Below are positions 41,312 to 50,445 of a stretch of DNA of 64,000 bases, piece after piece. Source of the stretch: Suttonella indologenes (GTDB lineage Bacteria; Pseudomonadota; Gammaproteobacteria; Cardiobacteriales; Cardiobacteriaceae); the NCBI RefSeq assembly GCF_900460215.1, contig NZ_UHIA01000004.1, positions 1,434,001 to 1,498,000 of the forward strand. The letters run 5' to 3'. How positions within the stretch are numbered: position 1 is the first letter of the stretch; every line of letters begins with the position of its first letter. The position numbers and the translations under genes were made by a program. The notes under the pieces were generated by a model that saw only the letters and a program-made list of their open reading frames with translations, ran no database searches and was not told the DNA's origin.

Positions 41312-42124
41312 TCACTCGCTGTTTTCCGCGCCGATTTCTTCCAACATCGCCATTTCCAAATCGTCAAAACCCGCCTGCAAACGCGCCTGCATATTGAAAG
41401 GGCCTTTGATTTTGTTGCGCAAATAGCCGGTCAGCAAGTCGGCAAAGGTGCTGCGGTAGTCCAAATTGCGCAGCTCGCAGCAATATTTGAACCAATGCGA
41501 GCCAATCGCCACATGCCCGTGTTCGTCGCGGTAAATAATATCGAGTAATCTGGCGGTACGTTCCTCGCCGACTTGGCGCAATTTTTCTTGGATTTGCGGG
41601 GTAACGTCCAGTCCGCGTGCTTCCATCACACGCGGCACCAATGCCATGCGCACCATCACATCATGCTCGGTTTCCACGCAGGCCTCCCATAAGCCGGCAT
41701 GGGCGGGAAAATCGCCGTAATCCGCGCCCAGCTCGCGCAGGCGCTGCACAATTAAACTGAAATGGTAGGCCTCTTCTTTTGCCACGCGAATCCAGTCGCG
41801 GTAATACTCTTCGGGCATCTCCTGAAAGCGGTAAGCCGCATCCAGCGACAAATTCATCGCATTAAATTCAATATGGGCAATGGCATGCAGCATCGCCTGC
41901 AAACCTTCTTTGCTGCCCATGCGGCGGCGCGGTACATCTTTAGGCGCAACCAATACCGGCTTGGCGGGGCGCCCCGCATCCGGCACCGATTGCACGGCAC
42001 AAGGCTTGCGCTCGAATAAACCATCGCGATAAGCGTAATACAAAGCATAGGTTTGGCGGATTTTGTCGTCAGGGTCATTGCTCATCAAGGCTTGGTAAAT
42101 CGCTTGATATAAATCTGCTTGCAT
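41312..42124 (-). CDS. DUF455 family ferritin-like protein
   Basis: A 270-residue helical protein of the ferritin-like superfamily. Metal-ligand type motifs are visible in the expected four-helix pattern: AHIEFNAMNLSLDAAYRF (E-x2-H-like), AKEEAYHFSLIVQRLRELG (EExxH), ETEHDVMVRMALVPRVMEARG, and IIYRDEHGHVAIGSHWF (DExxH). DUF455 is related to diiron hydroxylases such as MiaE. Its substrate is unknown. It is monocistronic, and a cluster of MITEs lies directly upstream, where its promoter would be. Confidence 0.88.
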   Translation of the reverse strand: MQADLYQAIYQALMSNDPDDKIRQTYALYYAYRDGLFERKPCAVQSVPDAGRPAKPVLVAPKDVPRRRMGSKEGLQAMLHAIAHIEFNAMNLSLDAAYRFQEMPEEYYRDWIRVAKEEAYHFSLIVQRLRELGADYGDFPAHAGLWEACVETEHDVMVRMALVPRVMEARGLDVTPQIQEKLRQVGEERTARLLDIIYRDEHGHVAIGSHWFKYCCELRNLDYRSTFADLLTGYLRNKIKGPFNMQARLQAGFDDLEMAMLEEIGAENSE

Positions 42125-42150
42125 GTTTTGCTCCTAAAAAACAGGCATTT

Positions 42151-42254
42151 TATAGTCTCTTCAGATTAAAATGATATGCCTTAAAGCAACATATTGAAAT
42201 ATTTTTCAATATGTTGAAAATTTTCTCATCTCATTTTAATCTGAAGAAGCTATA
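42151..42254. repeat. TATAGTCTCTTCAGATT-type MITE (104 bp)
   Basis: 24-bp ends TATAGTCTCTTCAGATTAAA and, on the minus strand, TATAGCTTCTTCAGATTAAA (two mismatches), with an internal palindrome CAACATATTGAAA / TTTTCAATATGTTG. Its last TATA is shared with the start of the next element at 42253. Confidence 0.85.
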
Positions 42255-42344
42255 TAGTACCTTAAGGTCAAAATGAGGCTGAGAGATGCGGATTTTTTCA
42301 GGAGAAACGCTTGGAATACTCTCATCATAAAATTAAGGAATGAG
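42253..42344. repeat. Second MITE copy, homologous to 3024-3115
   Basis: TATAGTACCTTAAGGTCAAA followed by TCAGGAGAAACGCTTGGAAT matches the minus strand of the 3024-3115 element with scattered substitutions over ~92 bp. Its far end is degenerate (TTAAGGAATGAG). The two elements stand head to tail and share a TA. Confidence 0.8.
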
Positions 42345-42419
42345 CGGCAAAAACAGCTATTTCTGGCAAGGCGCAGGCGCAATCGCCTATACTGCCTGCT
42401 TTAAACATCGAGAGCCTAC

Positions 42420-43181
42420 ATGCCACGCGCCGAGAATTATTTTGCCGCCATTGACGCGCATTTTTTAAAAGCCATTTACGACAGTCCCAAAGGCGCTATC
42501 CGCCTTGCCGTCTTGCAACGCGATTTAGCCCCGCTGCTTAATCAAGAGCCGCTGAAGATTCTGGATATCGGCGGCGGTGCAGGACAAATGGCGCTATGGT
42601 GCGCCGGTTTGGGGCATGAAGTCACCCTTATCGATCAATCGCCGCCCTTATTGGCAAAAGCCCAAGCCGCCGCGCAGGCCGCGCACTTATCCTTGCATTG
42701 TCTGGAAGCCGATGCCTTGTCGCTGCCGCCCGAGCTTGCCGTCGGCGAATTTGATCTCGTGCTGTGTCATGCCGTTTTGGAATGGGTGGCGCAAGGCGAA
42801 GCGCTGTTTGCCGCCTGCGTCAAGGCATTAAAGAAAGGCGGCTGTCTATCCTTTATGTTTTACAACCGCTTGGCATTGGAATTTACCCAACACGTCTTCG
42901 GCAATTTCGATTATGTCGATGCGGGGCTGAAAGCCAAAAAACGCGCCAAACTCACGCCTGATTATCCGCGCGAGTTGCAATGGGTGCAGACTCAAGCCGC
43001 CGCACAGGGATTGCAGGCGCTAAGTATCAGCGGGATCCGCTGTTTTTACGACTATATGAAACCTAAAGACCGCGAAGCCAATACGCCGGAAAACATCATC
43101 GCACATGAAGTCGCCTTATCCGAACGCGCGGAATTTCTGTCTATCGCGCGCTATATTCACAGCCTGTGGCGCAAGGATTAA
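42420..43181 (+). CDS. cmoM: tRNA 5-carboxymethoxyuridine methyltransferase CmoM
   Basis: A 253-residue SAM methyltransferase (formerly SmtA) that methylates cmo5U34 to mcmo5U34. Features shared with E. coli CmoM: YDSPKGAIRLAVLQRDL, ILDIGGGAGQMALWCAGLGH, LCHAVLEWVAQGE, LSFMFYNRLALEF, GNFDYVDAGLKAKKRAKLTP, DYPRELQWV, and the final ARYIHSLWRK. It completes the pathway whose first enzymes, CmoA and CmoB, are at 10.6-12.3 kb. A hairpin terminator follows. Confidence 0.93.
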   Translation: MPRAENYFAAIDAHFLKAIYDSPKGAIRLAVLQRDLAPLLNQEPLKILDIGGGAGQMALWCAGLGHEVTLIDQSPPLLAKAQAAAQAAHLSLHCLEADALSLPPELAVGEFDLVLCHAVLEWVAQGEALFAACVKALKKGGCLSFMFYNRLALEFTQHVFGNFDYVDAGLKAKKRAKLTPDYPRELQWVQTQAAAQGLQALSISGIRCFYDYMKPKDREANTPENIIAHEVALSERAEFLSIARYIHSLWRKD

Positions 43182-43186
43182 TCCAT

Positions 43187-43217
43187 AAAAAAAATCGCTC
43201 GATAAGAGCGATTTTTT
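43187..43217 (+). terminator. cmoM terminator
   Basis: AAAAATCGCTC, loop GATAA, GAGCGATTTTTT: an 11-bp stem with U-tract, just after the cmoM stop and facing the convergent autotransporter gene. Confidence 0.88.
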
Positions 43218-43248
43218 AACCTTGCTGACAAAGCAGCATCAGCGGTAT

Positions 43249-46200
43249 TTAGAATTTCATCTTGAAGCCTAAATTCACGCCTTGATTATGATAATCGCCG
43301 CGCCATTTGCCTTGGTAGTCCAAATGCAGACTGCTGTTTGCGCCGGTTTGGTAGGAAAGGCCGATGCCGGCGTTCAGCGAGCCTTTGCCCAGTTTTTGAC
43401 CTTGCATGGCAAAATCGCTGTTATCCGTACCGATAAAATGCGCACGGCTGTCAAAGCTTCTGTCGCCTGTGTGCAAAGCGGCGGACAGACTGCCAGTAAT
43501 GGCAAATTGAGGGTTAATCGCCTGATTGATATAAACGCCGACAGAAGGACTGAAATCTCGATAACGTGCTTTGCCTACGCCTAAATTAAACACGCCTGCG
43601 CCGCTTTCCTGATAAGCATCGCTGGAAATATCGGCATAATGCAGCGCTGCGAAAGGCGTAATGCTGCCTTTGCCGACGGCGAAGGAGCGGCGCAATTCCA
43701 GTTGCGCTTGGAAGGCATTGGCATCGTAATCGGATTTGGCGACGACAGGGTTGCCGGCAGTCAACGTATTGATATGGCGGCTGCCTTCAATATTGCTGCG
43801 TCCTAAACCCAGTTTGCCGTGTACGGAAAAATCGGCAAAATCATAATCACCGTAAAGCATCAGTTGATAGCTTTTTGTCTCAATATGCTGCCGAGCCAAA
43901 CCCAGACTGTCGGCATCGCTTTTCACATAAGCTAAGACCAAGCCCAGATTGCCGTCGTTTATCGGCATATCCGCCCCGATAACAATGCCTCTGTCTTTGG
44001 CATCATAGCCTAAGTAACCGCTGTTATCCGCTTTCAAGCGGCTTGCGCCGACAATCCCTTTTGCCCAAATATGACGTTCGCGGTCAATATCGCGCCTGTC
44101 AACGGCAATCTGCATGTGGTGTTGCTGATTAGCAATTAGCCAAGGATTGGCGCCCATCGGGCTTAATTCCGCTATGCCCTGAGCTTTTTGAGCATCGCTT
44201 AATCCGGCCGAGCCAAGATTAAGCACTTGCCCCAAACTTGAAGCGGTGCTCATGTCGTCCAGCGCATCTGCAATCGGCAGCAATGCAGGTTTATTATCCG
44301 CCTTTACCGCATCGACAAAACCATCGACCAAAACAGGTCTGGCTTTTAAATGCACGGCTTTGTTGTCGCTGTAATCCGCCGTAATGCCGGAATTGTCAAT
44401 TGCGGCACCGCTTGTATCCACTATGGCTAAATGCGCAAATTCGCCGCTTCTTGTGCCGGTGGTCTCAACGACATTGAACCATTCTTGATTAAAATTACCG
44501 CCATGGATTAAGCCTTTGATAACATCAGAGGCTTTTATTTTCAGCGTACCGTCCAAATGGGCATTGCCCTCAACCGACAACTGACCTTTCTCATCATTGC
44601 CAGTACCATGCAGAGCGATTGCTAAGACCTCGTCGCCACGCATTGCATAATCGCCAATCAGTTTGAGCCTTCCTTCATCAATATGTGTTTCGCCAAGCCA
44701 TTGTTTGCTACTGCTGTTGAGAGTCAAAGTGCCGCTGCCCGATTTAATCAAATTACCGCTGCCGTCGATAGGCGTAGTGAAAGCCGCATCATGGTCAGCT
44801 TGAATATTGAGCGCACCGTCGGCAATTGTGGTTTTGCCTGTATAGGCTTTATTATCGATGTTAAGGCTTAAAGTGCCGCTGCCCGATTTAATTAAATTAC
44901 CGCTGCCGTCGATAGGCGTAGTGAAAGCCGCATCATGGTCAGCTTGAATATTGAGCGCACCGTCGGCAATTGTGGTTTTGCCTGTATAGGCTTTATTATC
45001 GATGTTAAGGCTTAAAGTGCCGCTGCCCGATTTAATTAAATTACCGCTGCCGTCGATAGGCGTAGTGAAAGCCGCATCATGGTTAGCTTGAATATTGAGC
45101 GCACCGTCGGCAATTGTGGTTTTGCCTGTATAGGCTTTATTATCGATGTTAAGGCTTAAAGTACCGCTGCCCGATTTAATCAAATTACCGCTGCCGTCGA
45201 TAGGTGTAGTGAAAGCCGCATCATGGTCAGCTTGAATATTGAGCGCACCGTCGGCAATTGTGGTTTTGCCTGTATAGGCTTTATTATCGATGTTAAGGCT
45301 TAAAGTACCGCTGCCCGATTTAATCAGATTACCGCTGCCGTCGATAGGCGTAGTGAAAGCCGCATCATGGTCAGCTTGAATATTGAGCGCACCGTCGGCA
45401 ATTGTGGTTTTGCCTGTATAGGCTTTATTATCGATGTTAAGGCTTAAAGTGCCGCTGCCCGATTTAATCAAATTACCGCTGCCGTCGATAGGTGTAGTGA
45501 AAGCCGCATCATGGTCAGCTTGAATATTGAGCGCACCGTCGGCAATTGTGGTTTTGCCTGTATAGGCTTTATTATCGATGTTAAGGCTTAAAGTACCGCT
45601 GCCCGATTTAATCAGATTACCGCTGCCGTCGATAGGCGTAGTGAAAGCCGCATCATGGTCAGCTTGAATATTGAGCGCACCGTCGGCAATTGTGGTTTTG
45701 CCTGTATAGGCTTTATTATCGATGTTAAGGCTTAAAGTGCCGCTGCCCGATTTAATCAAATTACCGCTGCCGTCGATAGGCGTAGTGAAAGCCGCATCAT
45801 GGTCAGCTTGAATATTGAGCGCACCGTCGGCAATTGTGGTTTTGCCTGTATAGGCTTTATTATCGATGTTAAGGCTTAAAGTACCGCTGCCCGATTTAAT
45901 CAAATTACCGCTGCCGTCGATAGGTGTAGTGAAAGCCGCATCATGGTCAGCTTGAATATTGAGCGCACCGTCGGCAATTGTGGTTTTGCCTGTATAGGCT
46001 TTATTATCGATGTTAAGGCTTAAAGTACCGCTGCCCGATTTAATCAGATTACCGCTGCCGTCGATAGGCGTAGTGAAAGCCGCATCATGGTCAGCTTGAA
46101 TATTGAGCGCACCGTCGGCAATTGTGGTTTTGCCTGTATAGGCTTTATTATCGATGTTAAGGCTTAAAGTGCCGCTGCCCGATTTAATCAAATTACCGCT

Positions 46201-49023
46201 GCCGTCGATAGGCGTAGTGAAAGCCGCATCATGGTCAGCTTGAATATTGAGCGCACCGTCGGCAATTGTGGTTTTGCCTGTATAGGCTTTATTATCGATG
46301 TTAAGGCTTAAAGTGCCGCTGCCCGATTTAATCAGATTACCGCTGCCGCTGATTCGGGCGGTATCAACTATTTTCACAGTATGATCGGTTTCAAATGTAG
46401 CGCCGCCTGTATTCAGTTCAATTTTGTCATTATCAGAAAAATTTTTAAACAATTCATTTTGATCAGCGGTTAGGCGAAGAGTGGCATTATCTAAGCTGAG
46501 TTTGGTGTCGTTTGCAGTACTATCTGTTTTGAAGATATTTTCTGTACTGGCGATTGCTCCCTGATGCAGATTGAGATGTGCTTTCGATCCTTTGCCAAAA
46601 GTAATGTCAGAAGCATCTAATAGGGTATTATCGCCTATCATGGTAAGTTCTCCGGAACTAGTGCTTTCAAAACCGATAAATAACGTTTCTGTATTCAAAC
46701 TTGCGGCATCGGAAAACTGTGCTAAGCCTTTTGCTTTTTCTCCTATATTGACGACTTTAGCGTTAATAGCTGAATTTTTGACATTTAAAGTACCCTCTCC
46801 ATAGGAACCAACAGATACTACATCCGTTAAGGTAGCGCGACTATTATTATTTAGCTTAACTTCGCCCTGACTACCTTGTTCATAGCCGATCATCATGTAT
46901 TTACTTGTTATAACGCTGTTGTCGGCGGAAAGTTTTCCTGTTCCTTGATTGCCTACAAGAATAAAAGTTTCGGAATTTAGTTGACTGTTATTAAGCGATA
47001 AATCAGCATTTGTGCCTGTTTCGTGAGCAATAATAGTACGCTTGGCTTCAATGCTACTGTCCCTGCCGCTTAGTGTTCCGTTCCCTTCTCTGCCAATATG
47101 TATTATATCTTGTACGGCAAGTATACTCTGATTGTTAAGAGAGACCTTGCCTGTACCCGAACCTGATGCCACATCGAATTGCTGGCTGTTTATCTTACTA
47201 TTATCCGCATGTAATTCTCCAAAACCTTTGTAGCCAATCGCAGCTTCAGTAGAAATATTCAATTCAGCATTCTCTGTACGAATCGTACCGACTCCTGTTT
47301 CTTCATCACCTGCTATTAAGATAGGGCTGTTTAATCTGCTATCATCTTTAATATTCATGCTTGCCTTACCAGAACCACCGACAACAACATCTTTTCTTGC
47401 TGTAATATTACTGTTACTTATATTCATTTCTGCTTGGGCATCTTGCTTTTTAGCAAGAAATAAAGTTCCTGTATTTATCTCACTATTATCAAAAACATTA
47501 AATTGTCCTTTTCCGCTGATGCCAATACTTATTTCAGAAACATTAAGCGTACTGGCACTTGTATTTACCATGCCTGTAGAGGTATTACTATAAGCAAGCA
47601 ATAATCCGGAATTGATAGTCATAGCGGCATTGTTTGTATCTAATTTTCCATTTCCTTCATTACCTACTAAAAGATATTTATTGATATCGAGTTTGCTGTT
47701 TGTGATATTGAATGTTCCGGCAGTAGATTCTTGATTAGCGATATGGATATATCCATTATTAGTCAATGTGCTGTTGTCTATAAGGTTAAATGTTCCATTT
47801 GAACCTGATTTATCGCTAATAATAGTATTTTCATTATTAATAGTACTTTGTTTGACATTTAAAGTTCCCTTTCCATATGAACCTATTGCCATTGTTTTGC
47901 TAGTATTGATGGTGCTGTCATCACTGATACTTACAATGCCGGTGCTATTACGGTCACCACCTATCTCGAAATCTGTGCTATTAATAGTAGTATTTAGAGA
48001 GTTTAAAGTGCCATGACTTTCAGATCCAAATCCAATACTAACTTCTTCAGCATTAATAGCACTATCCTTACTATCTATACTCCCGGAAGAATCATTGAAT
48101 ACTCCTGATACTAAAAAGTTTGTTTCAAGATTAGATTTATCTAGCGTTAATTCTCCCTTGCTAAACCAGCCGACACCTAATCGAGAGTTTGCTTTTAAGC
48201 TACTTTCCTCCAGAACTACTTTACCAATAGAATCTTTACTATTAGAAATGCTCAACTGATCAATAACATTATTTTGGCTATTTTTAATTTCAAGAAAACC
48301 ATTTCCTTTAACACCTACGACTAGGATATCGGAAGTTATTTTAGCATTATCTGATACCGTCATTATTCCTTTGCCGTTACTTGTATTACCAATATCGATT
48401 CGCTTGGAATCAATGCTTGATTGATTTGTTAAATTTAATGTTCCTGTGCCGTCATTTCCTATAGTTGTATAATAATTACTTTCAATTTTAGAATTTAACC
48501 CCGTAAGATTTACTGTACCAATACTGCCGGATTCACTGCCGATAATAAGAATTCTTGTAGTTTTTATCGTTCCTGCAGATACGTTAACATCGCCGTTTCC
48601 ATTATTGCCGATATACATGCTTTCTGCTTCTATAAGAGCATTATTATCAGATAATTGAACGCTTCCTGAATTACCCGAAATATCCCCAACACTTAAACGA
48701 GCAACGGATTTCAGGCTTCCGTCCGTGATTTTTACATTAGCATTATCTACTGTCAGCGGTAATGCATAACTATTAAAATCAACTATTGATCCATTGCTAA
48801 TCGTATGTGTGGCACCGTTTAAATCATTCGGATGAGAAATAATCGTGTCAGTTGTATAATCCACCGCCCAAGCTGTTTTTCCGAAGCTTAATAATCCGAT
48901 GAGCATGATAGAAGACAGCTTTCTTCTCGGCTTGCTCCCTTTTCCTTGCGCACGAGCGCATTCGGAAACACATTGCCAAATACCCAAGGCATAATTGAAA
49001 ACAATACGATAGATACGATTCAT
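43249..49023 (-). CDS. Large classical autotransporter adhesin (type Va) with tandem repeats
   Basis: A 1924-residue surface protein. Residues 1-53 form an extended signal peptide of the ESPR type (MNRIYRIVFNYALGIWQCVS ... AWA). Residues ~60-860 are irregular Asn/Ser/Thr-rich beta-helix repeats of the GTLNLTNQSSIDSKRIDIGN kind. Eleven 48-residue repeats follow (SGNLIKSGSGTLSLNIDNKA as core), matching the passenger-associated PATR motif. About 200 residues of passenger end and linker come next, then a ~270-residue autotransporter beta-barrel ending LGFKMKF. Such proteins mediate adhesion, autoaggregation or biofilm; the specific role is unknown. It is monocistronic, with an AT-rich upstream region. 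The N-terminal passenger is AT-richer than the barrel, suggesting acquisition or rapid evolution. Confidence 0.95.
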   Translation of the reverse strand: MNRIYRIVFNYALGIWQCVSECARAQGKGSKPRRKLSSIMLIGLLSFGKTAWAVDYTTDTIISHPNDLNGATHTISNGSIVDFNSYALPLTVDNANVKITDGSLKSVARLSVGDISGNSGSVQLSDNNALIEAESMYIGNNGNGDVNVSAGTIKTTRILIIGSESGSIGTVNLTGLNSKIESNYYTTIGNDGTGTLNLTNQSSIDSKRIDIGNTSNGKGIMTVSDNAKITSDILVVGVKGNGFLEIKNSQNNVIDQLSISNSKDSIGKVVLEESSLKANSRLGVGWFSKGELTLDKSNLETNFLVSGVFNDSSGSIDSKDSAINAEEVSIGFGSESHGTLNSLNTTINSTDFEIGGDRNSTGIVSISDDSTINTSKTMAIGSYGKGTLNVKQSTINNENTIISDKSGSNGTFNLIDNSTLTNNGYIHIANQESTAGTFNITNSKLDINKYLLVGNEGNGKLDTNNAAMTINSGLLLAYSNTSTGMVNTSASTLNVSEISIGISGKGQFNVFDNSEINTGTLFLAKKQDAQAEMNISNSNITARKDVVVGGSGKASMNIKDDSRLNSPILIAGDEETGVGTIRTENAELNISTEAAIGYKGFGELHADNSKINSQQFDVASGSGTGKVSLNNQSILAVQDIIHIGREGNGTLSGRDSSIEAKRTIIAHETGTNADLSLNNSQLNSETFILVGNQGTGKLSADNSVITSKYMMIGYEQGSQGEVKLNNNSRATLTDVVSVGSYGEGTLNVKNSAINAKVVNIGEKAKGLAQFSDAASLNTETLFIGFESTSSGELTMIGDNTLLDASDITFGKGSKAHLNLHQGAIASTENIFKTDSTANDTKLSLDNATLRLTADQNELFKNFSDNDKIELNTGGATFETDHTVKIVDTARISGSGNLIKSGSGTLSLNIDNKAYTGKTTIADGALNIQADHDAAFTTPIDGSGNLIKSGSGTLSLNIDNKAYTGKTTIADGALNIQADHDAAFTTPIDGSGNLIKSGSGTLSLNIDNKAYTGKTTIADGALNIQADHDAAFTTPIDGSGNLIKSGSGTLSLNIDNKAYTGKTTIADGALNIQADHDAAFTTPIDGSGNLIKSGSGTLSLNIDNKAYTGKTTIADGALNIQADHDAAFTTPIDGSGNLIKSGSGTLSLNIDNKAYTGKTTIADGALNIQADHDAAFTTPIDGSGNLIKSGSGTLSLNIDNKAYTGKTTIADGALNIQADHDAAFTTPIDGSGNLIKSGSGTLSLNIDNKAYTGKTTIADGALNIQADHDAAFTTPIDGSGNLIKSGSGTLSLNIDNKAYTGKTTIADGALNIQANHDAAFTTPIDGSGNLIKSGSGTLSLNIDNKAYTGKTTIADGALNIQADHDAAFTTPIDGSGNLIKSGSGTLSLNIDNKAYTGKTTIADGALNIQADHDAAFTTPIDGSGNLIKSGSGTLTLNSSSKQWLGETHIDEGRLKLIGDYAMRGDEVLAIALHGTGNDEKGQLSVEGNAHLDGTLKIKASDVIKGLIHGGNFNQEWFNVVETTGTRSGEFAHLAIVDTSGAAIDNSGITADYSDNKAVHLKARPVLVDGFVDAVKADNKPALLPIADALDDMSTASSLGQVLNLGSAGLSDAQKAQGIAELSPMGANPWLIANQQHHMQIAVDRRDIDRERHIWAKGIVGASRLKADNSGYLGYDAKDRGIVIGADMPINDGNLGLVLAYVKSDADSLGLARQHIETKSYQLMLYGDYDFADFSVHGKLGLGRSNIEGSRHINTLTAGNPVVAKSDYDANAFQAQLELRRSFAVGKGSITPFAALHYADISSDAYQESGAGVFNLGVGKARYRDFSPSVGVYINQAINPQFAITGSLSAALHTGDRSFDSRAHFIGTDNSDFAMQGQKLGKGSLNAGIGLSYQTGANSSLHLDYQGKWRGDYHNQGVNLGFKMKF
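44762..46345 (-). repeat. Eleven 144-bp in-frame tandem repeats inside the autotransporter
   Basis: The unit boundary CCGTCGATAGG recurs exactly every 144 bp at 44762, 44906, 45050 and on to 46202. Units differ by only a few single bases, mostly synonymous (one D-to-N at the third unit from the left). Exact length in multiples of three keeps the frame when units are gained or lost. Confidence 0.97.
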
Positions 49024-49243
49024 AAAACATCTCCTAATATGTGATAAATGCCGGATTGCTTGCTATAAACGGTATTCAAATCCGTTTTTGCATTCGACCT
49101 AAAACCATTTTCATATGTACAAATAATGGAATACAGGCTTTTATATTTTATAATAAAAGCACAGGGAATTTTGTCTGAAAAGTCGACATTTTTGCGTTTT
49201 GATAAAAATTCCAAAGAATCACTACATCTTTGCTACTGAAGCG
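49024..49243. other. Upstream region of the autotransporter gene
   Basis: AT-rich, no supported gene. A Shine-Dalgarno (TAGGAGATG on the minus strand) precedes the autotransporter ATG; the promoter must lie here. The rest of the gap to 49408 contains a higA remnant and unassigned sequence. Confidence 0.5.
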
Positions 49244-49303
49244 CTAGTCCATGACTAAGCTTTCAATAGCTTTTGCCTGCCATAAATCATAATGCCTTCG
49301 CCT
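49244..49303 (-). pseudogene. Remnant of a HigA-like antitoxin C-terminus
   Basis: Reads RRRHYDLWQAKAIESLVMD-stop on the minus strand. The RHYDLWQA segment is the same as in the intact antitoxin at 50152-50445, and the DNA GCCTGCCATAAATCATAATG is shared exactly. The upstream part of the gene is missing. It points to duplication and decay of a higBA module in this spot. Confidence 0.6.
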
Positions 49304-49408
49304 CGTCCATCGGTGTTCTGTCTTCTATATTTGAGCGACTTTTCTTGAAACGCAATAAGTCAGAACTTATAATTTCTAAAAAACTTGGATATGACAACGA
49401 TGTGACAG

Positions 49409-49782
49409 GTGATTTTTACTGATGCTTTTGATGCTTGGTTTCAAGGATTGGATGATGAGGAGCAAGATAGCATTTTGCATTATCTCAATGTGTTAAAAAA
49501 CAAAGGTTCACAGCTTGGCAGACCTTATGTCGATACGCTCAAGGGCGCTTCTTTATCTAATTTGAAGGAATTGCGTGTGCAACATCAGGGAAAACCTTAT
49601 CGGCTACTTTTTGTTTTCGACCCTATTCGTCAAGTAGTGATGCTGTGTGGGGCGATAAGACAGGCGATAAGCGTTTTTATCAAAAAATGATACCGCTTGC
49701 TGAAGAAATTTATAAACAGTATTTGCAATCAGAATATTATTTGCAGTCTCTGAAAGGAAAATCAAATGAGAAGCTTAGATGA
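49409..49782 (+). pseudogene. higB: RelE/HigB-type toxin with frameshift
   Basis: The first 93 codons (GTG start, VIFTDAFDAWFQGLDDEEQD, LKELRVQHQGKPYRLLFVFD) match phage-derived Gp49/HigB toxins. As written the frame then reads LCGAIRQAISVF and stops at 49690. Adding one G to the G4 run at about 49649-49652 restores the family C-terminus LCGGDKTGDKRFYQKMIPLA and continues to a TGA at 49780 that overlaps the higA start. So the toxin is inactivated, or phase-switched, by loss of one G. A stop codon two codons upstream means the N-terminus is also slightly short of the family norm. Confidence 0.8.
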
Positions 49783-50029
49783 TGTAATGGCGGCTTTGCC
49801 GCATGAGCGGCGGGAAAAGATTCATATGCAGGCGCAAGAGACGCTGTTGCAGTTGGATTTAGCGCAATTGCGTAAAAAAGCGGGGCTTAGTCAAAGCGAG
49901 CTTGCACAGAAAATGGGTATTTCGCAATCGGCAATTAGTCAAATCGAGAATACGCAAAATTTGAATTTAGCGACGCTTGCGCGCTATGTACAAATTTTGG
50001 GTGGTAAATTAAACATCAGCATTGAATAA
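49766..50029 (+). CDS. higA: HigA-type antitoxin (XRE HTH)
   Basis: An 87-residue antitoxin. The N-terminus MRSLDDVMAALPHERREKIH is typical of Gp49-HigA pairs; the HTH_3 domain is LAQLRKKAGLSQSELAQKMG and ISQSAISQIENTQNLNLATL. It would bind toxin and repress its own operon. It remains intact although the upstream toxin is frameshifted; its ATG overlaps the end of the restored toxin frame. A GGCATGG / CCATGCC hairpin at 50113-50131 may end the transcript. Confidence 0.9.
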   Translation: MRSLDDVMAALPHERREKIHMQAQETLLQLDLAQLRKKAGLSQSELAQKMGISQSAISQIENTQNLNLATLARYVQILGGKLNISIE

Positions 50030-50151
50030 TATCAATTATCTAGTTTTTATGTTTCAACAGCTATAGTCCGGTTCGTATCAATAAGGATTACTTAGCTGCA
50101 AACCGCAGCATAGGCATGGCAATACCATGCCGTCATTTTGATTGACCGCAT

Positions 50152-50445
50152 CTAATCTTTTTCCGGATACAGACGACTGACCGCTATCAGGGATACGCGC
50201 CGCCGCGCCTGCCATAAATCATAATGTCTTTGCATAGTCAGCCAGCTTTCCGCGCTGCGTCCTAAGGTTTTGCTGAGGCGCAATGCCATGTCGGGACTGA
50301 GGTTGCTGTTGCCGTTGAGCAGGCGGCTGAGCGTCGAGGGCGAGATGTCCAAATATTGCGCCATTTCGCGCAGGCTGATATTTAAGGGCTGCAAATATAA
50401 GTGCTGAATGACTTCGCCGATATGCGGCGGATTGTGCATGCTCAT
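50152..50445 (-). CDS. HigA/VapI-family antitoxin
   Basis: A 97-residue HTH protein: MSMHNPPHIGEVIQHLYLQP, then SLREMAQYLDISPSTLSRLL and LSPDMALRLSKTLGRSAESW, the usual antidote-HigA pattern with HYDLWQA near the end. It is the second gene of a minus-strand higB-higA pair; its ATG overlaps the toxin stop by 4 bp. It is unrelated in type to the plus-strand higA at 49766. Confidence 0.9.
   Translation of the reverse strand: MSMHNPPHIGEVIQHLYLQPLNISLREMAQYLDISPSTLSRLLNGNSNLSPDMALRLSKTLGRSAESWLTMQRHYDLWQARRRVSLIAVSRLYPEKD

Noticed and set aside
44762..46345. Possible CRISPR array because of regular repeats
   Set aside because: The 144-bp units are contiguous, in frame and coding, with no unique spacers; they are protein repeats.
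49020..49214. 64-codon minus-strand frame upstream of the autotransporter
   Set aside because: No Shine-Dalgarno, no motif, AT-driven; treated as promoter region.
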